DNA of 64,000 nucleotides from Ferrovibrio sp965278975 (GCF_965278975.1 NZ_OZ257126.1:806001-870000), one strand, 5' to 3'; numbered from the stretch's first letter, positions 51,187 to 60,677 are shown. The notes: generated by a model from the letters alone, not told the origin. Translations and numbers: made by a program.

Positions 51187-51886
51187 ACCGCTTCTTCGTC
51201 GGCATGCCAAGCGCCGAGGCCAGGTCGTTGTCGCGCTGTGCCGGTTCGTTCAGGTCCATGTCGTGTTCGACATGCTCAAGATGCCGGCGCATGATCGCGG
51301 CGGCAGTCGCCGCATCCTTGGCGACAATGGCGGCGACGATTTTCTCATGCTCATCGGGATGGCAGGCGGAATCATCGCCGCGCGCATAGAGCAGGATGGC
51401 CAGGCAGGTAAGCGCCTGCAATTCGGTAAGCAGCCGAACCAGGATAGGATTGCCGGCAACTTCCGCCAGCACCATATGGAATTCGCCGGTGAGCCGCACC
51501 AGGGTAGCGCGGTCATTGGAGCGCCGCACGGTATTCTCGGCTTCGAGATGCTTGCGCAGCCGGCGCAGGCCGGCGGTATCGGCACAGCGTGCCGCCTCGG
51601 CGGCAATCTCCGGTTCCACCATCTGGCGTACCGCCAGCACCTGGCGTGCTTCCAGCCGGCTTGGTGCGGCCACCGAGGCGCCGCGATTGGGCCGCTGCAT
51701 CACGATGCCATCCTGCGCCAGACGCGCCAGAGCCTGCCGCACCACGGTGCGGCTGACACCGAATAATTCGGCCAGCCGCTCTTCGGTCAGTTTCTCACCC
51801 GGCTGCAGCCGGCGCTCGAAAATGGCCTGCAGGATACGCTGTCGGATCGGGGCTTCGGAAACCCCGCGAAGGTCGTCGGATGGCAT
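51176..51886 (-). CDS. GntR-family (FCD domain) transcriptional regulator
   Basis: 236-residue regulator. Winged helix at residues 10-75 (RQRILQAIFERRLQPGEKLT, ELFGVSRTVVRQALARL) and an all-helical FCD ligand domain with the metal/effector histidines expected of this class (DEHEKIVAAI). The start at ATG 51886 removes a long upstream extension that contains the promoter. Its stop overlaps the AMDase-like gene by 11 bases (convergent). Probable regulator of the amidase pair and importer. Confidence 0.86.
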   Translation of the reverse strand: MPSDDLRGVSEAPIRQRILQAIFERRLQPGEKLTEERLAELFGVSRTVVRQALARLAQDGIVMQRPNRGASVAAPSRLEARQVLAVRQMVEPEIAAEAARCADTAGLRRLRKHLEAENTVRRSNDRATLVRLTGEFHMVLAEVAGNPILVRLLTELQALTCLAILLYARGDDSACHPDEHEKIVAAIVAKDAATAAAIMRRHLEHVEHDMDLNEPAQRDNDLASALGMPTKKRSRG

Positions 51887-51902
51887 GCTTAACCCAGACT
51901 GA

Positions 51903-51934
51903 TGTACCCAATATAATATTAGAATGGATACAAT
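51903..51934. promoter_or_regulatory. Inverted TGTA(C/T)CCA motif, candidate GntR autoregulatory operator
   Basis: TGTACCCAAT (51903-51912) faces TTGTATCCATT on the other strand (51934-51924), an imperfect inverted repeat around an AT-rich core AATATAATATT that includes TATAAT. It sits 17 bases upstream of the GntR start, suited to autoregulation. Confidence 0.55.
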
Positions 51935-52038
51935 AACGCCAGCGCCCGGTAGGTGGCCCATCCAACCTCGAAAATTGCTGGCGCCAGCCCCGCCTGTCAC
52001 GGCAGGATAGAACCACCTCAGCCAGCACCGGGCCCGGC

Positions 52039-52734
52039 ATGACATTCAATCGCCGCCACCTGTTCACAGCCCTCGCCGCTTTTGCCGCATGGCCAGCCCA
52101 GGCACAGGTGCTGGCCCAGGAAACTCAGGTAGATTTGGGGCTGGTGCTGGCGGTGGATTGCTCCGGCAGCGTGCAGGCGGAGCATTACGAGTTGCAGCAG
52201 CGTGGCTATGCCGATGCCTTCCGCCATCGCCGCGTGATCGATGCCATCCTGGGTGGCCTGCATGGCGGCATTGCCTGCACCTATTTTCAATGGTCCGGCC
52301 CCGCCTACCATAACCACACCATTCCTTGGACCATGCTGCGCAGCCGCGCTGATGTGCTGGCCTTCGCCCAGGCGCTGGGGGATGCGCCGCGCACCATTTT
52401 CGGTGGCGGCACGGCGCCGGCGGAAGCCATCGATTTCGGTGCTGCGCTGTTCGAGCGCATGCCGGCCAAGGCGCTGCGCCGGGTGATCGACATTTCCGGC
52501 GATGGCCGCAGCAACCGCGGCCGGCCACCGGCCATGGCGCGTGATGCAGCAGTGGCCAAGGGCGTAACCATCAACGGCCTGCCGATCCTGCATATGGAAG
52601 CCGATATCGACGAGTATTATGAGAAGAATGTGATCGGCGGCCCGGGCAGCTTCATGATTCCGGCGCGCGACTACGCCTCATTCGGCGATGCCGTACGGCG
52701 CAAGCTGATCCTGGAGATTTCTAGCCGAAACTGA
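52039..52734 (+). CDS. DUF1194 protein with von Willebrand A-like fold
   Basis: 231-residue exported protein with leader NRRHLFTALAAFAAWPAQA. The mature domain starts DLGLVLAVDCSGSV, a MIDAS-type metal motif (Asp40, Ser42, Ser44), and continues with TIFGGGTAPAEAIDF and RRVIDISGDGRSN, the DUF1194 hallmarks. Protein-protein or adhesion role is possible, unproven. Its 3' end overlaps the aspartate dehydrogenase gene by 14 bases (convergent). Confidence 0.85.
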   Translation: MTFNRRHLFTALAAFAAWPAQAQVLAQETQVDLGLVLAVDCSGSVQAEHYELQQRGYADAFRHRRVIDAILGGLHGGIACTYFQWSGPAYHNHTIPWTMLRSRADVLAFAQALGDAPRTIFGGGTAPAEAIDFGAALFERMPAKALRRVIDISGDGRSNRGRPPAMARDAAVAKGVTINGLPILHMEADIDEYYEKNVIGGPGSFMIPARDYASFGDAVRRKLILEISSRN

Positions 52735-53533
52735 GCCAGCCGGCACGGTTCTTCAATGCCGACAGAACGCTCATGCCGGTGATCGCCGAGGTTTTCGGAT
52801 TGGCCTGCGAGGCACGGCCGGAAACGATCACGGTAAGCTGCGAATGCCGGCTTTCGGCTTCGATCCGCCCGGTGTTACCACTGGCCGCCGGATCGGCCAC
52901 CAGTTCCACCCGGGTCTCCGCAAAGCCCAGGCCGGCCAGCGCCACCGTGGCGGCGATATTGGCATTCTTCGGATAAAGCAAAGCCGCCTGGTCCGCTGGA
53001 CCGGAGAAGATCACGCGGCGCTCCAGCAGATTATCGAGATCGAAATCGGCTTCCGCCGGCGTACCCTTCCAGGCCTGCGGCGGCTTGGTGGAAGTGTAGG
53101 TGACGCGGAGCAGACCATCCTGCTGCATCGCCAGCAGGCCATCCAGGCCAGCCGTAGCCCCCACCGGGACCACCAGCCTGCCAACCCCTTCCCGCACCAG
53201 AGCAAATACCTGTTCGCGGAAATCTGCATCAGCCAGGGCACCGGTGGAAATGACATGCAACTCGGCACCAGTGCGCAAAATCGCTTCAGCATGATCACGC
53301 ACTGCGCCCTGACCGGCCGCCTCGATAACAATATCGAGCTGCGCGCCCAGGAAGGCGTCCACTGTATCGGCGATCAGCACATGCGGCCCGGCGGCCCAGC
53401 GCGCCGCTTCGCGCTGCAGCGGCCGTACCAGCAGGGCCGCGAGGCTATAGCCCAGCGGCGGCTCCGCCGCCCAGGCTTGCAGAATGCTCTGGCCGATACC
53501 GCCAAAGCCGATAAGGCCGACACGCTTGGTCAT
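52721..53533 (-). CDS. nadX: L-aspartate dehydrogenase
   Basis: 270-residue NAD(P)-dependent amino acid dehydrogenase. Rossmann motif GLIGFGGIGQSI at the N-terminus, VIEAAGQGAVRDHAE, and the catalytic-domain block YPKNANIAATVALAGLGF with the conserved NxNIAA. The reaction converts aspartate to iminoaspartate/oxaloacetate, used in NAD synthesis or aspartate catabolism. No nadA or nadC lies nearby, so a catabolic role is as likely. Confidence 0.85.
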   Translation of the reverse strand: MTKRVGLIGFGGIGQSILQAWAAEPPLGYSLAALLVRPLQREAARWAAGPHVLIADTVDAFLGAQLDIVIEAAGQGAVRDHAEAILRTGAELHVISTGALADADFREQVFALVREGVGRLVVPVGATAGLDGLLAMQQDGLLRVTYTSTKPPQAWKGTPAEADFDLDNLLERRVIFSGPADQAALLYPKNANIAATVALAGLGFAETRVELVADPAASGNTGRIEAESRHSQLTVIVSGRASQANPKTSAITGMSVLSALKNRAGWLSFG

Positions 53534-53566
53534 CGGCCTTGAGTCTAGACACTTCTGGCGGCGCCT

Positions 53567-55978
53567 TCAAACCACTGCTTTCAGATAGCGCATCGGGCGG
53601 CCGGGATTGAGCGCCGCAGCGGCAGCAATGATCGCCTGGGCATCCAGGCCATAATGCCGGAACAGGTCCTGTATGGTGCCGGTCTGGCCAAAATGCTCGA
53701 CGCCCAGGGCGCGCTGGCGATGCCCGGCCACGGCGCCTAGCCAGCCAAGGCCCGCCGGATGGCCATCCTGCACCGAAATGATGCCACAATGGCGCGGCAG
53801 AATACCGAGCAGCCGCTCGATATGTGAACGAGCATGCAGCAAGCCGCGTTCGCGCGCCCGCTGCGCCGCTGTCCAGCCGGCGTTGAGACGATCCGCCGAG
53901 GTGACGGCAAGCAAGGCAACGTCACGGCGGTCTTCCGCCATCATGCCCACAGCCTCGATGGCTTCGGGTGCCATCACGCCGCTATAGGCCACCACGATCT
54001 CCGTATTCGGCCCCGGTGGGCGCAGCCAATAGGCACCATCGATGACGCCGCGCGCCAGTTCTTCATCCATGCCGCGCGCAGGCTGCTCGATGCTTCGGGT
54101 GCTGAGCCGCAGGTAGACCGAGCCACCGGTCTCGTCGCGTAGCCAGCTATACTCGTCAGGCCCACCACCACCATCGCGCTGCAGGTAATCGAAAGCAAAG
54201 CGAAGGATCACCGCCAGTTCATCGGCATAGGCCGGCTCGAAAGTAGCAAGGCCATCCTGCGCCATGCCGATCAGCGGCGTGGCGATGGACTGATGCGCGC
54301 CACCTTCCGGCGCCAGAGCCAAACCCGAAGGCGTGGCTACAACGATGAAGCGTGCATCCTGGTAGCAGGCATAATTCAGCGCATCCAGGCCACGGCAGAT
54401 GAAAGGGTCATAGAGTGTGCCGATCGGCAGCAGCCGCTCACCGAAGGTGGAATGCGACAAACCCAGCGCCGAGAGCATGGTGAACAAGTTCATCTCGGCG
54501 ATGCCCAGTTCCATATGCTGGCCGCGCGGTGAAAAATCCCAGGTGAAAGTGGAGGGGATACGCTCCTTCTTGAACAGATCCGCCGTGGCCTGCTTGGCAA
54601 ACAGACCACGCCGGTTTACCCAACCGCCGAGATTGGTCGAGACCGTGACATCCGGCGAGGTAGTGACGATGCGCTCAGCCAAGGCACCGCTGCTGCGCCC
54701 CAGTTCATTGAGGATCAATCCGAAAGCCTGCTGCGTCGACATCTCCGGCTGGCGCGGCAGCACCAGTTCCGCCGGCACCGGCACGCGCTCGGCATGGCGG
54801 CGACGTTGTTCGATATTCTGCCGGAACGGCACAGCATTAAAGAAGTCATCGATATCGGCGGGGGCTGCATCTAGGCCGGCATATTTACTCCACTCCTGAC
54901 CAGCCGGCACCTGCATCGCCTGGCGGAATCCCTCCACCTGCTGCGGTGTCAGCAGGCCGGCATGGTTATCCTTGTGACCGGCCAAGGGTAGCCCGAAACC
55001 CTTGATGGTGTAGGCGATGAACACCACCGGCCGGTCATGGTCGATACGTCCGAAGGCGTCCAGCAGGCTTGGCAGATCATGGCCGGCAAGATTGGTCATC
55101 AGCCGCGCCAGTTCCGCGTCGCTGCGCCGCTCGATCAATGCCGTTACCGCTGCCTGGTCCCCGATATCGTCGAGCAGCCGCTTGCGCCAGGCGGCACCAC
55201 CCTGGAAAGTGAGCGCGGAATAAAGCTGGTTCGGGCATTGATCGATCCAGGTGCGCAGCCGCTCGCCGCCCGGCTCCATGAAAGCCGCTTCCAGCAGCGA
55301 GCCATATTTCAGCACCACCACATCCCAGCCAAAGGCACGGAACAATGCCTCGAAGCGGGTGTAGAGACCCTCGCGGATCACCGCATCCAGGCTCTGGCGG
55401 TTATAGTCGATGATCCACCAGGTATTGCGCAGTCCGTGCTTCCAGCCCTCCAGCAGCGCCTCGTGAATATTGCCTTCATCCATTTCCGCATCGCCGAGCA
55501 GCGCGACCATGCGCCCCTCGGGCCAATCCTGCGCCCAGCCATGCGCCTTCACATAATCCTGCGCCAGACTGGAAAACAGCGTCTGCGCCACACCAAGACC
55601 CACCGAACCGGTGGAAAAATCGACCTCGGGAATATCCTTGGTGCGCGAAGGATAGGATTGCGCGCCCTTGTAGCCACGGAAATTCTGCAACCGCTCCAGG
55701 CTCTGACAGCCAAACAAATACTGGATGGCATGGAATATCGGGCTGGCATGCGGCTTCACCGCCACCCGATCCTGGGGCCGCAGCACATGGAAATACAACG
55801 CCGTCATGATGGTGGCGAGCGAGGCGCTGGAAGCCTGATGGCCACCGACCTTGAGGCCATCTGTCTTTTCGCGCAGATGATTGGCGTTATGCACCATCCA
55901 GGTAGCCAGCCACAGCACTTTGCGCTCAAGCTGCGCCAGCATGGCAAGCAAGCCAGAATCCTGGGACGATATCGGCAT
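53567..55978 (-). CDS. AceE-like thiamine-diphosphate E1 component
   Basis: 803-residue homodimeric 2-oxoacid dehydrogenase E1/transketolase-like protein, shorter than E. coli AceE (about 887). The ThDP motif spans GDAEMDEGNIHEALLEGW to DYNRQSLD; HNANHLREK and GSVGLGVAQTLFSSLAQDY follow the AceE pattern; the pyrimidine domain has QHMELGIAEMNLF. No E2 or E3 gene is adjacent. Divergent from an Lrp regulator, suggesting amino-acid control. The start is uncertain: ATG 55978 is used, though the frame runs to a TTG at 56044 and no strong ribosome-binding site is seen. Confidence 0.82.
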   Translation of the reverse strand: MPISSQDSGLLAMLAQLERKVLWLATWMVHNANHLREKTDGLKVGGHQASSASLATIMTALYFHVLRPQDRVAVKPHASPIFHAIQYLFGCQSLERLQNFRGYKGAQSYPSRTKDIPEVDFSTGSVGLGVAQTLFSSLAQDYVKAHGWAQDWPEGRMVALLGDAEMDEGNIHEALLEGWKHGLRNTWWIIDYNRQSLDAVIREGLYTRFEALFRAFGWDVVVLKYGSLLEAAFMEPGGERLRTWIDQCPNQLYSALTFQGGAAWRKRLLDDIGDQAAVTALIERRSDAELARLMTNLAGHDLPSLLDAFGRIDHDRPVVFIAYTIKGFGLPLAGHKDNHAGLLTPQQVEGFRQAMQVPAGQEWSKYAGLDAAPADIDDFFNAVPFRQNIEQRRRHAERVPVPAELVLPRQPEMSTQQAFGLILNELGRSSGALAERIVTTSPDVTVSTNLGGWVNRRGLFAKQATADLFKKERIPSTFTWDFSPRGQHMELGIAEMNLFTMLSALGLSHSTFGERLLPIGTLYDPFICRGLDALNYACYQDARFIVVATPSGLALAPEGGAHQSIATPLIGMAQDGLATFEPAYADELAVILRFAFDYLQRDGGGGPDEYSWLRDETGGSVYLRLSTRSIEQPARGMDEELARGVIDGAYWLRPPGPNTEIVVAYSGVMAPEAIEAVGMMAEDRRDVALLAVTSADRLNAGWTAAQRARERGLLHARSHIERLLGILPRHCGIISVQDGHPAGLGWLGAVAGHRQRALGVEHFGQTGTIQDLFRHYGLDAQAIIAAAAALNPGRPMRYLKAVV

Positions 55979-56071
55979 GGCAATGTCTCGGACGGTGGAT
56001 TGATCCAGCCAATTTAGTACCGGCACAGCAGCATTGCTTTGCAAAGACCTTCCCTGGAAGCTATCTTTATG

Positions 56072-56084
56072 CAGAATTTTTCTA
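56072..56084. promoter_or_regulatory. Lrp-like site between E1 and lrp genes
   Basis: CAGAATTTTTCTA contains the inverted repeat AGAA-N3-TTCT in an AT-rich patch 20 bases before the Lrp gene, and loosely resembles the Lrp consensus (CAG...CTG around AT-rich centre). Candidate for control of both divergent genes. Confidence 0.35.
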
Positions 56085-56103
56085 AAATAGGTCTGATTTA
56101 AGC

Positions 56104-56583
56104 ATGAATATACCCCAATTCTCCCTAGACCAGATAGATCGGCGTATCCTGAAGCGACTCCAGGATAATGCCCGCCTCTCCAGCAGTGAATTGGCGGCAG
56201 AAGTGGGGATTTCCGCCTCGCCCTGCTGGCGGCGGGTGCGCGCCATGGAAGAAGCCGGCGTGATCGCGCGTTACGTCACATTGCTGAACCCGGAAGCACT
56301 TGGCCTCTCAATCAGCATCTTCACCAATGTGACCCTGGACAAGCAGATCGAGCCGGCGCTGGAAGCCTTCCAGAAAGCCGTGCGCAAGCGGCCCGAGGTG
56401 ATGGAATGCTACCTGATGACCGGTGATTTCGATTATCTGCTGCGCGTGGTGGTGAGTGATCTCGGTGCCTATGAGCGCTTCCTGCTCGATCACCTCACCC
56501 GCATCCCCGGCGTTGCCAGCATCAAATCCAGCTTCGCCCTGAAGCAGGTGAAATACACCACAGCACTACCGATCAACGCATAA
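56104..56583 (+). CDS. Lrp/AsnC-family transcriptional regulator
   Basis: 159-residue feast/famine regulator. N-terminal winged helix (LDQIDRRILKRLQDNARLSS, LAAEVGISASPCWRRVRAME) and C-terminal RAM ligand domain (ECYLMTGDFDYLLRVVVSD). Divergent from the E1 gene with about 125 bases between, a common arrangement when the regulator activates an amino-acid-derived 2-oxoacid enzyme. Confidence 0.92.
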   Translation: MNIPQFSLDQIDRRILKRLQDNARLSSSELAAEVGISASPCWRRVRAMEEAGVIARYVTLLNPEALGLSISIFTNVTLDKQIEPALEAFQKAVRKRPEVMECYLMTGDFDYLLRVVVSDLGAYERFLLDHLTRIPGVASIKSSFALKQVKYTTALPINA

Positions 56584-56586
56584 TGC

Positions 56587-57627
56587 CTAGACGGCCTCGT
56601 AGGGCACCGTGAGCTGGGTACCCGGCACGATGATGCCGCCGCGCGCGCCGGGTTCGGTGCTGCCATAACGCTGGGCGAAGAAGGCGGGCAGCGGCCGGGC
56701 ATTGGCCGGCGCCAGCCATAGCCGCAACAGATGCCGTCGCCTCGCCGGTTCGGCCCAATCCTCGAACGCCGTGCGGTCATGCAGCAGGGTGTGATTATGC
56801 ACCAGTTGCACATCACCGGGCTGGAGCCGCATGTGGAAATTCAGTGCCGGATCGTTGGCCAGGGCGTCGAACAAGTCCAGCGCCTCGACCTGGGCTGCGG
56901 TAAGCGGTGGCACATCGGCAAAGCGGCGCGCGGATTCGATATATTGCCGCTGGTAGATGGCGTTGAGGCAGCCCTCATGCCAGCTATAGACCGGAATGGT
57001 GAAATACGGCTTCTCGCCCACCGGCACTTCGCCACGCCGGTCTGTCTCAACCGGCTCGAACAGCAGGGCAGCCAGATCGGGCCGGCGGCGGCGCATCTCG
57101 TTGAAGATGGTGACCGAACTGACCAAGGCGGAATCGCCGCCCCTGCGGGCTTCCTGCAGGCAGAGCAGGCCGACAATGTCGCAGGAATCGGTATGGAAGG
57201 TCTGGCGCTCATGGGTCTGGTAGATGCGCACATTCGGGTCGTCGCTGGACAGGCCCATATCCTTCACATGGCCGAGCAGATGGCCGCGGGCATTCTGCGA
57301 CCGCGCCGAACCAATATGGCTGCCGATCCCCAGGAAGGCGATGGCGGCGTTGCGCTGGCTCCAGCGCTCCACCGGCAGGCCGCGCAGCAGGGCGAAGCCA
57401 CGGCCATGCAGCACCTCGTCGCGGATCATTGCCAGGCGCGGCCCCAAGGTCGGCAACGGGAAGTCGGCTGGGGTCAGATGCGCCGGATCAGCCCGCAGGC
57501 CAGCCAGGGCAGCATCAATCTCGGCGATCTCGGCAGCGGTGAAATGCTCCAGCCAATCAGGCTGGCGCAGCATATCCGGCCCATACCACGCGGATGGGCC
57601 ATTGATCTCAGGTGGCAGTTTCCTCAT
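56587..57627 (-). CDS. TauD/TfdA-family Fe(II)/2-oxoglutarate dioxygenase
   Basis: 346-residue member of the TauD/gamma-butyrobetaine hydroxylase superfamily. The iron facial triad is seen as HxD in TFHTDSCD and the distal His in VHNHTLLHDR; the 2-oxoglutarate arginine is in RRRHLLRLW. ATG 57627 is used; the in-frame extension upstream overlaps the intergenic/leader region. Last gene of the operon starting beyond the right edge. Likely hydroxylates or cleaves the operon's substrate. Confidence 0.84.
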   Translation of the reverse strand: MRKLPPEINGPSAWYGPDMLRQPDWLEHFTAAEIAEIDAALAGLRADPAHLTPADFPLPTLGPRLAMIRDEVLHGRGFALLRGLPVERWSQRNAAIAFLGIGSHIGSARSQNARGHLLGHVKDMGLSSDDPNVRIYQTHERQTFHTDSCDIVGLLCLQEARRGGDSALVSSVTIFNEMRRRRPDLAALLFEPVETDRRGEVPVGEKPYFTIPVYSWHEGCLNAIYQRQYIESARRFADVPPLTAAQVEALDLFDALANDPALNFHMRLQPGDVQLVHNHTLLHDRTAFEDWAEPARRRHLLRLWLAPANARPLPAFFAQRYGSTEPGARGGIIVPGTQLTVPYEAV

Positions 57628-57635
57628 CCCTGCAG

Positions 57636-59069
57636 CTAAGCAGGGACGGGCATGGCCGTCAATTGCGTGAAATCCGGCACCGGGGCATGGCCAAAGCCGA
57701 TGCAATCCAGCGAGCCAATCTGCAGCATGCCCTGCTCGATGCGCAGCCGCACCTTGCCATGATGGCGGTGATAGAGGTCCGGATGTGCCTTAAGGAAGGC
57801 ATCAGCCTCGCTGGCCGGGCGTTCGCAGAAGCCATCAACGAAATGGTGCCCATTGCGCTCGACATGGGTGAGGCCGATATAGTTGACCAGCGCCAGATCC
57901 TGCTGCAGCGATACGCCAGCATGAACAGTAAGATCTTCAGCCGACATAAAGTAGCGGCGACCCGTGCCTTCAGCATTCCACTTCTCGCAGCGGGCACGGT
58001 TGATGATCGACTTGTAGAAGCCCTTGCAGGCCTTCGATGACACACCGTCATAGCCCAGCGCACGGGCGCGCGGGAAGGAATCAATCTCGCCATCCGACTC
58101 ATCGATGATCAGCGGCTTCGCCTTGGTGAACGGCTCCACCGAGGTGGAAAGTGCCATCTGGCGGGCAATCGGCTGCTCCACGAACAGGGTCGATTGCGCC
58201 AGACGCTTGAGTGCCGGTGTCGCTTCGATGGCGTGCCACAATTCCAGCGCCGCTTCGGCGGTGGCATATTGCTCGTTGCCATCGATGGTGGCGAAATACG
58301 GCTCCGCCATGCGGTCGAGCACACTGGCGATCTTGCTCAGGCGCTCGATATCGGCCTTCAGGTCGCCGCCGACTTTGAGCTTGAAATAACGTTGACCATA
58401 GGTAGCCGCCACTTCCTCAAGCGTTTCCGGCAAGCCATCGTTGACGCGGTCTTCCGGCTTCTGGTCCGCCGCCACCAGCGGATCGACCATGCCCACGGTA
58501 TGGCGCGCTGCCATGCTGGCCGCTGGCTTCAGGCCGGCGAGGAACTTGCCAAAATCGAACCCCGCCATATCCGGGATGATGGCATGTGGCTGCATGCCCG
58601 GCAGGTTGGCCTGCATCGCGGCATAGAAGCTGACACCCTGCAAGCGGCAAACGGCATCAAGGATGGCGCGATCGAGCAAAGCCGGGCCATAGCTCGCCAC
58701 CAGCGGCAGCAATCCCTTGGCACCGCAGGCAGCGACATGCTCGGCATAATGATCGGCGAAGAAACCGAAAGGCGTGCGTGGCTTCGAAGCCATATAGAGG
58801 TCGCCGGCCATGGCGAGCGAGCGGCGTAACTGGTCGGCGGCCTGCTGGTCGCTGAGTTCCGGCCGCTTGTCGAACCATTTGCCGCCGATGGACTCAGATG
58901 AATAGCCCCAGCCTTCGCGGCCATCGGCCAGCCGCACCCGCAGGCGCACGACCGATTGGCGCCCGCCGGTGGAAGTGATGTTGCCGAAGCGGAAAGTCAT
59001 GCGGTTGTTGTAGGCTCGCTCGAATGGCTCGACGGCCAGAACAGTGAGCAAAGGGGATTGGCTGGTCAT
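57636..59069 (-). CDS. Enolase-superfamily protein (mandelate racemase/muconate lactonising type)
   Basis: 477-residue enolase-superfamily enzyme, longer than most of about 380-420. Superfamily acid-base and metal motifs are seen: RYFKLKVGGD (KxK), ATIDGNEQY (metal Asp), FVEQPIA (metal Glu) and IIDESDGE (third metal site). The extended capping domain and C-terminal tail make a specific dehydratase or racemase call unsafe. ATGA overlap with the preceding TIM-barrel gene. Confidence 0.8.
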   Translation of the reverse strand: MTSQSPLLTVLAVEPFERAYNNRMTFRFGNITSTGGRQSVVRLRVRLADGREGWGYSSESIGGKWFDKRPELSDQQAADQLRRSLAMAGDLYMASKPRTPFGFFADHYAEHVAACGAKGLLPLVASYGPALLDRAILDAVCRLQGVSFYAAMQANLPGMQPHAIIPDMAGFDFGKFLAGLKPAASMAARHTVGMVDPLVAADQKPEDRVNDGLPETLEEVAATYGQRYFKLKVGGDLKADIERLSKIASVLDRMAEPYFATIDGNEQYATAEAALELWHAIEATPALKRLAQSTLFVEQPIARQMALSTSVEPFTKAKPLIIDESDGEIDSFPRARALGYDGVSSKACKGFYKSIINRARCEKWNAEGTGRRYFMSAEDLTVHAGVSLQQDLALVNYIGLTHVERNGHHFVDGFCERPASEADAFLKAHPDLYHRHHGKVRLRIEQGMLQIGSLDCIGFGHAPVPDFTQLTAMPVPA

Positions 59070-59896
59070 GGTGTCGCCTCGATCAAGCCTTGCAGATAAC
59101 CAATGGTGCGGGCGGCACAGGTGGCACCATCCGGCACATAATCGAAGGGTTCGGCGGCAATCCAGCCGCGATATTCCAGGCGCTTCAAAGCCGCGATCAA
59201 TGGCGCAAAGGGATCATTACCCTGGCCCGGTCCGCGCTTGTTGCGGTCATTCACCTGGATATGCGCCACCATGCCAGTGGGTAGCCAGCGTTCCGCCAGT
59301 TTATCCAGCGGCTCGGCCTCCATCTGAACGGATGCGCTGCAATCAATCATGGTGCGCAAAGCCGGATTCCTGATCTGGCGCAGGATCGCCGCCGCCTCAT
59401 CCAGCGTATTGATGAAATTGGCCCCCGGTGCCGCCAGCGGCTCGATGCAATAAGTGACACCGGCTCGTTCGGCATGGTCGGCGATGGCAGCAAGGATTTC
59501 CAGCGCATGACCACGGGCCATGTCGGCATTGCCATCCGGTAGCCGCCGCTGCGCCGGCGAGCCATGCACCAGCACGTCACCGCCAAGGGCAGCACAGAGA
59601 TCAACCAGATGATGCATCACATCGCGGGTGCGGTGACGCACGCTCAAATCATCCGAGGTGATCGACAAGCCCGCCGGCTTCACCAGCAGCCAATGCAGGC
59701 CAGAGATGCGCAGCCCCGCATCCTCGGCAATCCGGCGGATTTCACCAATCCGCTGCGGCGGCAACTTGTGCGGTTCGTCGCCCAGTGTGAACGGCGCCAC
59801 TTCCAGGCCCTGATAGCCTAAGGCCGAGGCAAGCTGGCATTGTGCCGCAAAGTCGCGCCCCTCTGCGATTACCTCATTGCAAAGGGACAGTTTCAC
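59066..59896 (-). CDS. Sugar-phosphate isomerase/epimerase-like TIM-barrel protein
   Basis: 276-residue xylose-isomerase-like TIM barrel (AP_endonuc_2 fold). YCIEPLAAPGANFINT and HIQVNDRNKRGPGQ contribute likely metal ligands (Glu, His, Asp). GTG start at 59896 with GAGG upstream; the longer frame enters the ATPase gene. With the enolase-superfamily gene it suggests a polyhydroxy acid or keto-sugar-type substrate. Confidence 0.82.
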   Translation of the reverse strand: MKLSLCNEVIAEGRDFAAQCQLASALGYQGLEVAPFTLGDEPHKLPPQRIGEIRRIAEDAGLRISGLHWLLVKPAGLSITSDDLSVRHRTRDVMHHLVDLCAALGGDVLVHGSPAQRRLPDGNADMARGHALEILAAIADHAERAGVTYCIEPLAAPGANFINTLDEAAAILRQIRNPALRTMIDCSASVQMEAEPLDKLAERWLPTGMVAHIQVNDRNKRGPGQGNDPFAPLIAALKRLEYRGWIAAEPFDYVPDGATCAARTIGYLQGLIEATP

Positions 59897-59900
59897 AGCC

Positions 59901-60677
59901 TCACGCCTTGCGCCCAGTGAGTTTCTCGAAAATATCGAGCGAGAGCTGGCCGGCTTCGGCGGTGGCACGCACCTGCACAGTGCGCGGTCGCGGCAGGCTG
60001 ATCGGCTTGATCTCCGCAATGCGGCCCGGACGTGCCGACATCACCACAACCCGGTCGGCCATGAACACGGCCTCCTGGATAGAGTGGGTGACGAAGATGA
60101 TGGTCTTCCGCTGCTCAGAGCTTTCGCCCCAGACACGGAGCAATTCCAGATTCATGTCGTCGCGTGTCATGGCATCGAGTGCGCCGAACGGCTCATCCAT
60201 CAGCAGCAGCGGCGGATCGAGCAGCAGAGCGCGGCAAAGCGAAGCGCGTTGCTGCATGCCACCGGAAAGTTCATTCGGACGCTTCTGCGCGAAATCCTGC
60301 AGGCCGGTGAGCCGCAGCAATTCAAAGGCGCGTTCGCGGTATTTGTTCGGATCAAGGCCGGCCAATTCCGCCGGCAGCAGCACGTTATCGAGAATGGTAC
60401 GCCAGCGCAGCAGAACTGCCGCCTGGAACACCATGCCGACCGCCGCAATCGGCTTGGTCACCTCGGCACCATTCACCTTCACCGAACCGCGCGTCGACGG
60501 GCGCAGGCCGGCGATAATGCGCAGCAGGGTGGATTTGCCACAGCCACTGGGGCCAACCAAGGCAATGAATTCGCCGCGCCGGACGCTGAGCGTGATATCG
60601 CTCAGCGCCTCGACGGGGCCGCTTTCCGCCTGATAAATCATGCCAACCCGGTCGAGTTGGATCACTTCATCGTTCAA
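59901..60677 (-). CDS. ABC transporter ATPase, nitrate/sulfonate/thiamin-precursor type
   Basis: 258-residue ATPase with Walker A GPSGCGKST, Q-loop MVFQAAVLLRW, signature LSGGMQQRASLCRA and Walker B LLLMDEPFGALDA. The start codon is TTG at 60677, supported by a perfect AGGAGG seven bases upstream; a GTG four codons later is an alternative. Energises the permease at 61773. Confidence 0.9.
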   Translation of the reverse strand: MNDEVIQLDRVGMIYQAESGPVEALSDITLSVRRGEFIALVGPSGCGKSTLLRIIAGLRPSTRGSVKVNGAEVTKPIAAVGMVFQAAVLLRWRTILDNVLLPAELAGLDPNKYRERAFELLRLTGLQDFAQKRPNELSGGMQQRASLCRALLLDPPLLLMDEPFGALDAMTRDDMNLELLRVWGESSEQRKTIIFVTHSIQEAVFMADRVVVMSARPGRIAEIKPISLPRPRTVQVRATAEAGQLSLDIFEKLTGRKA

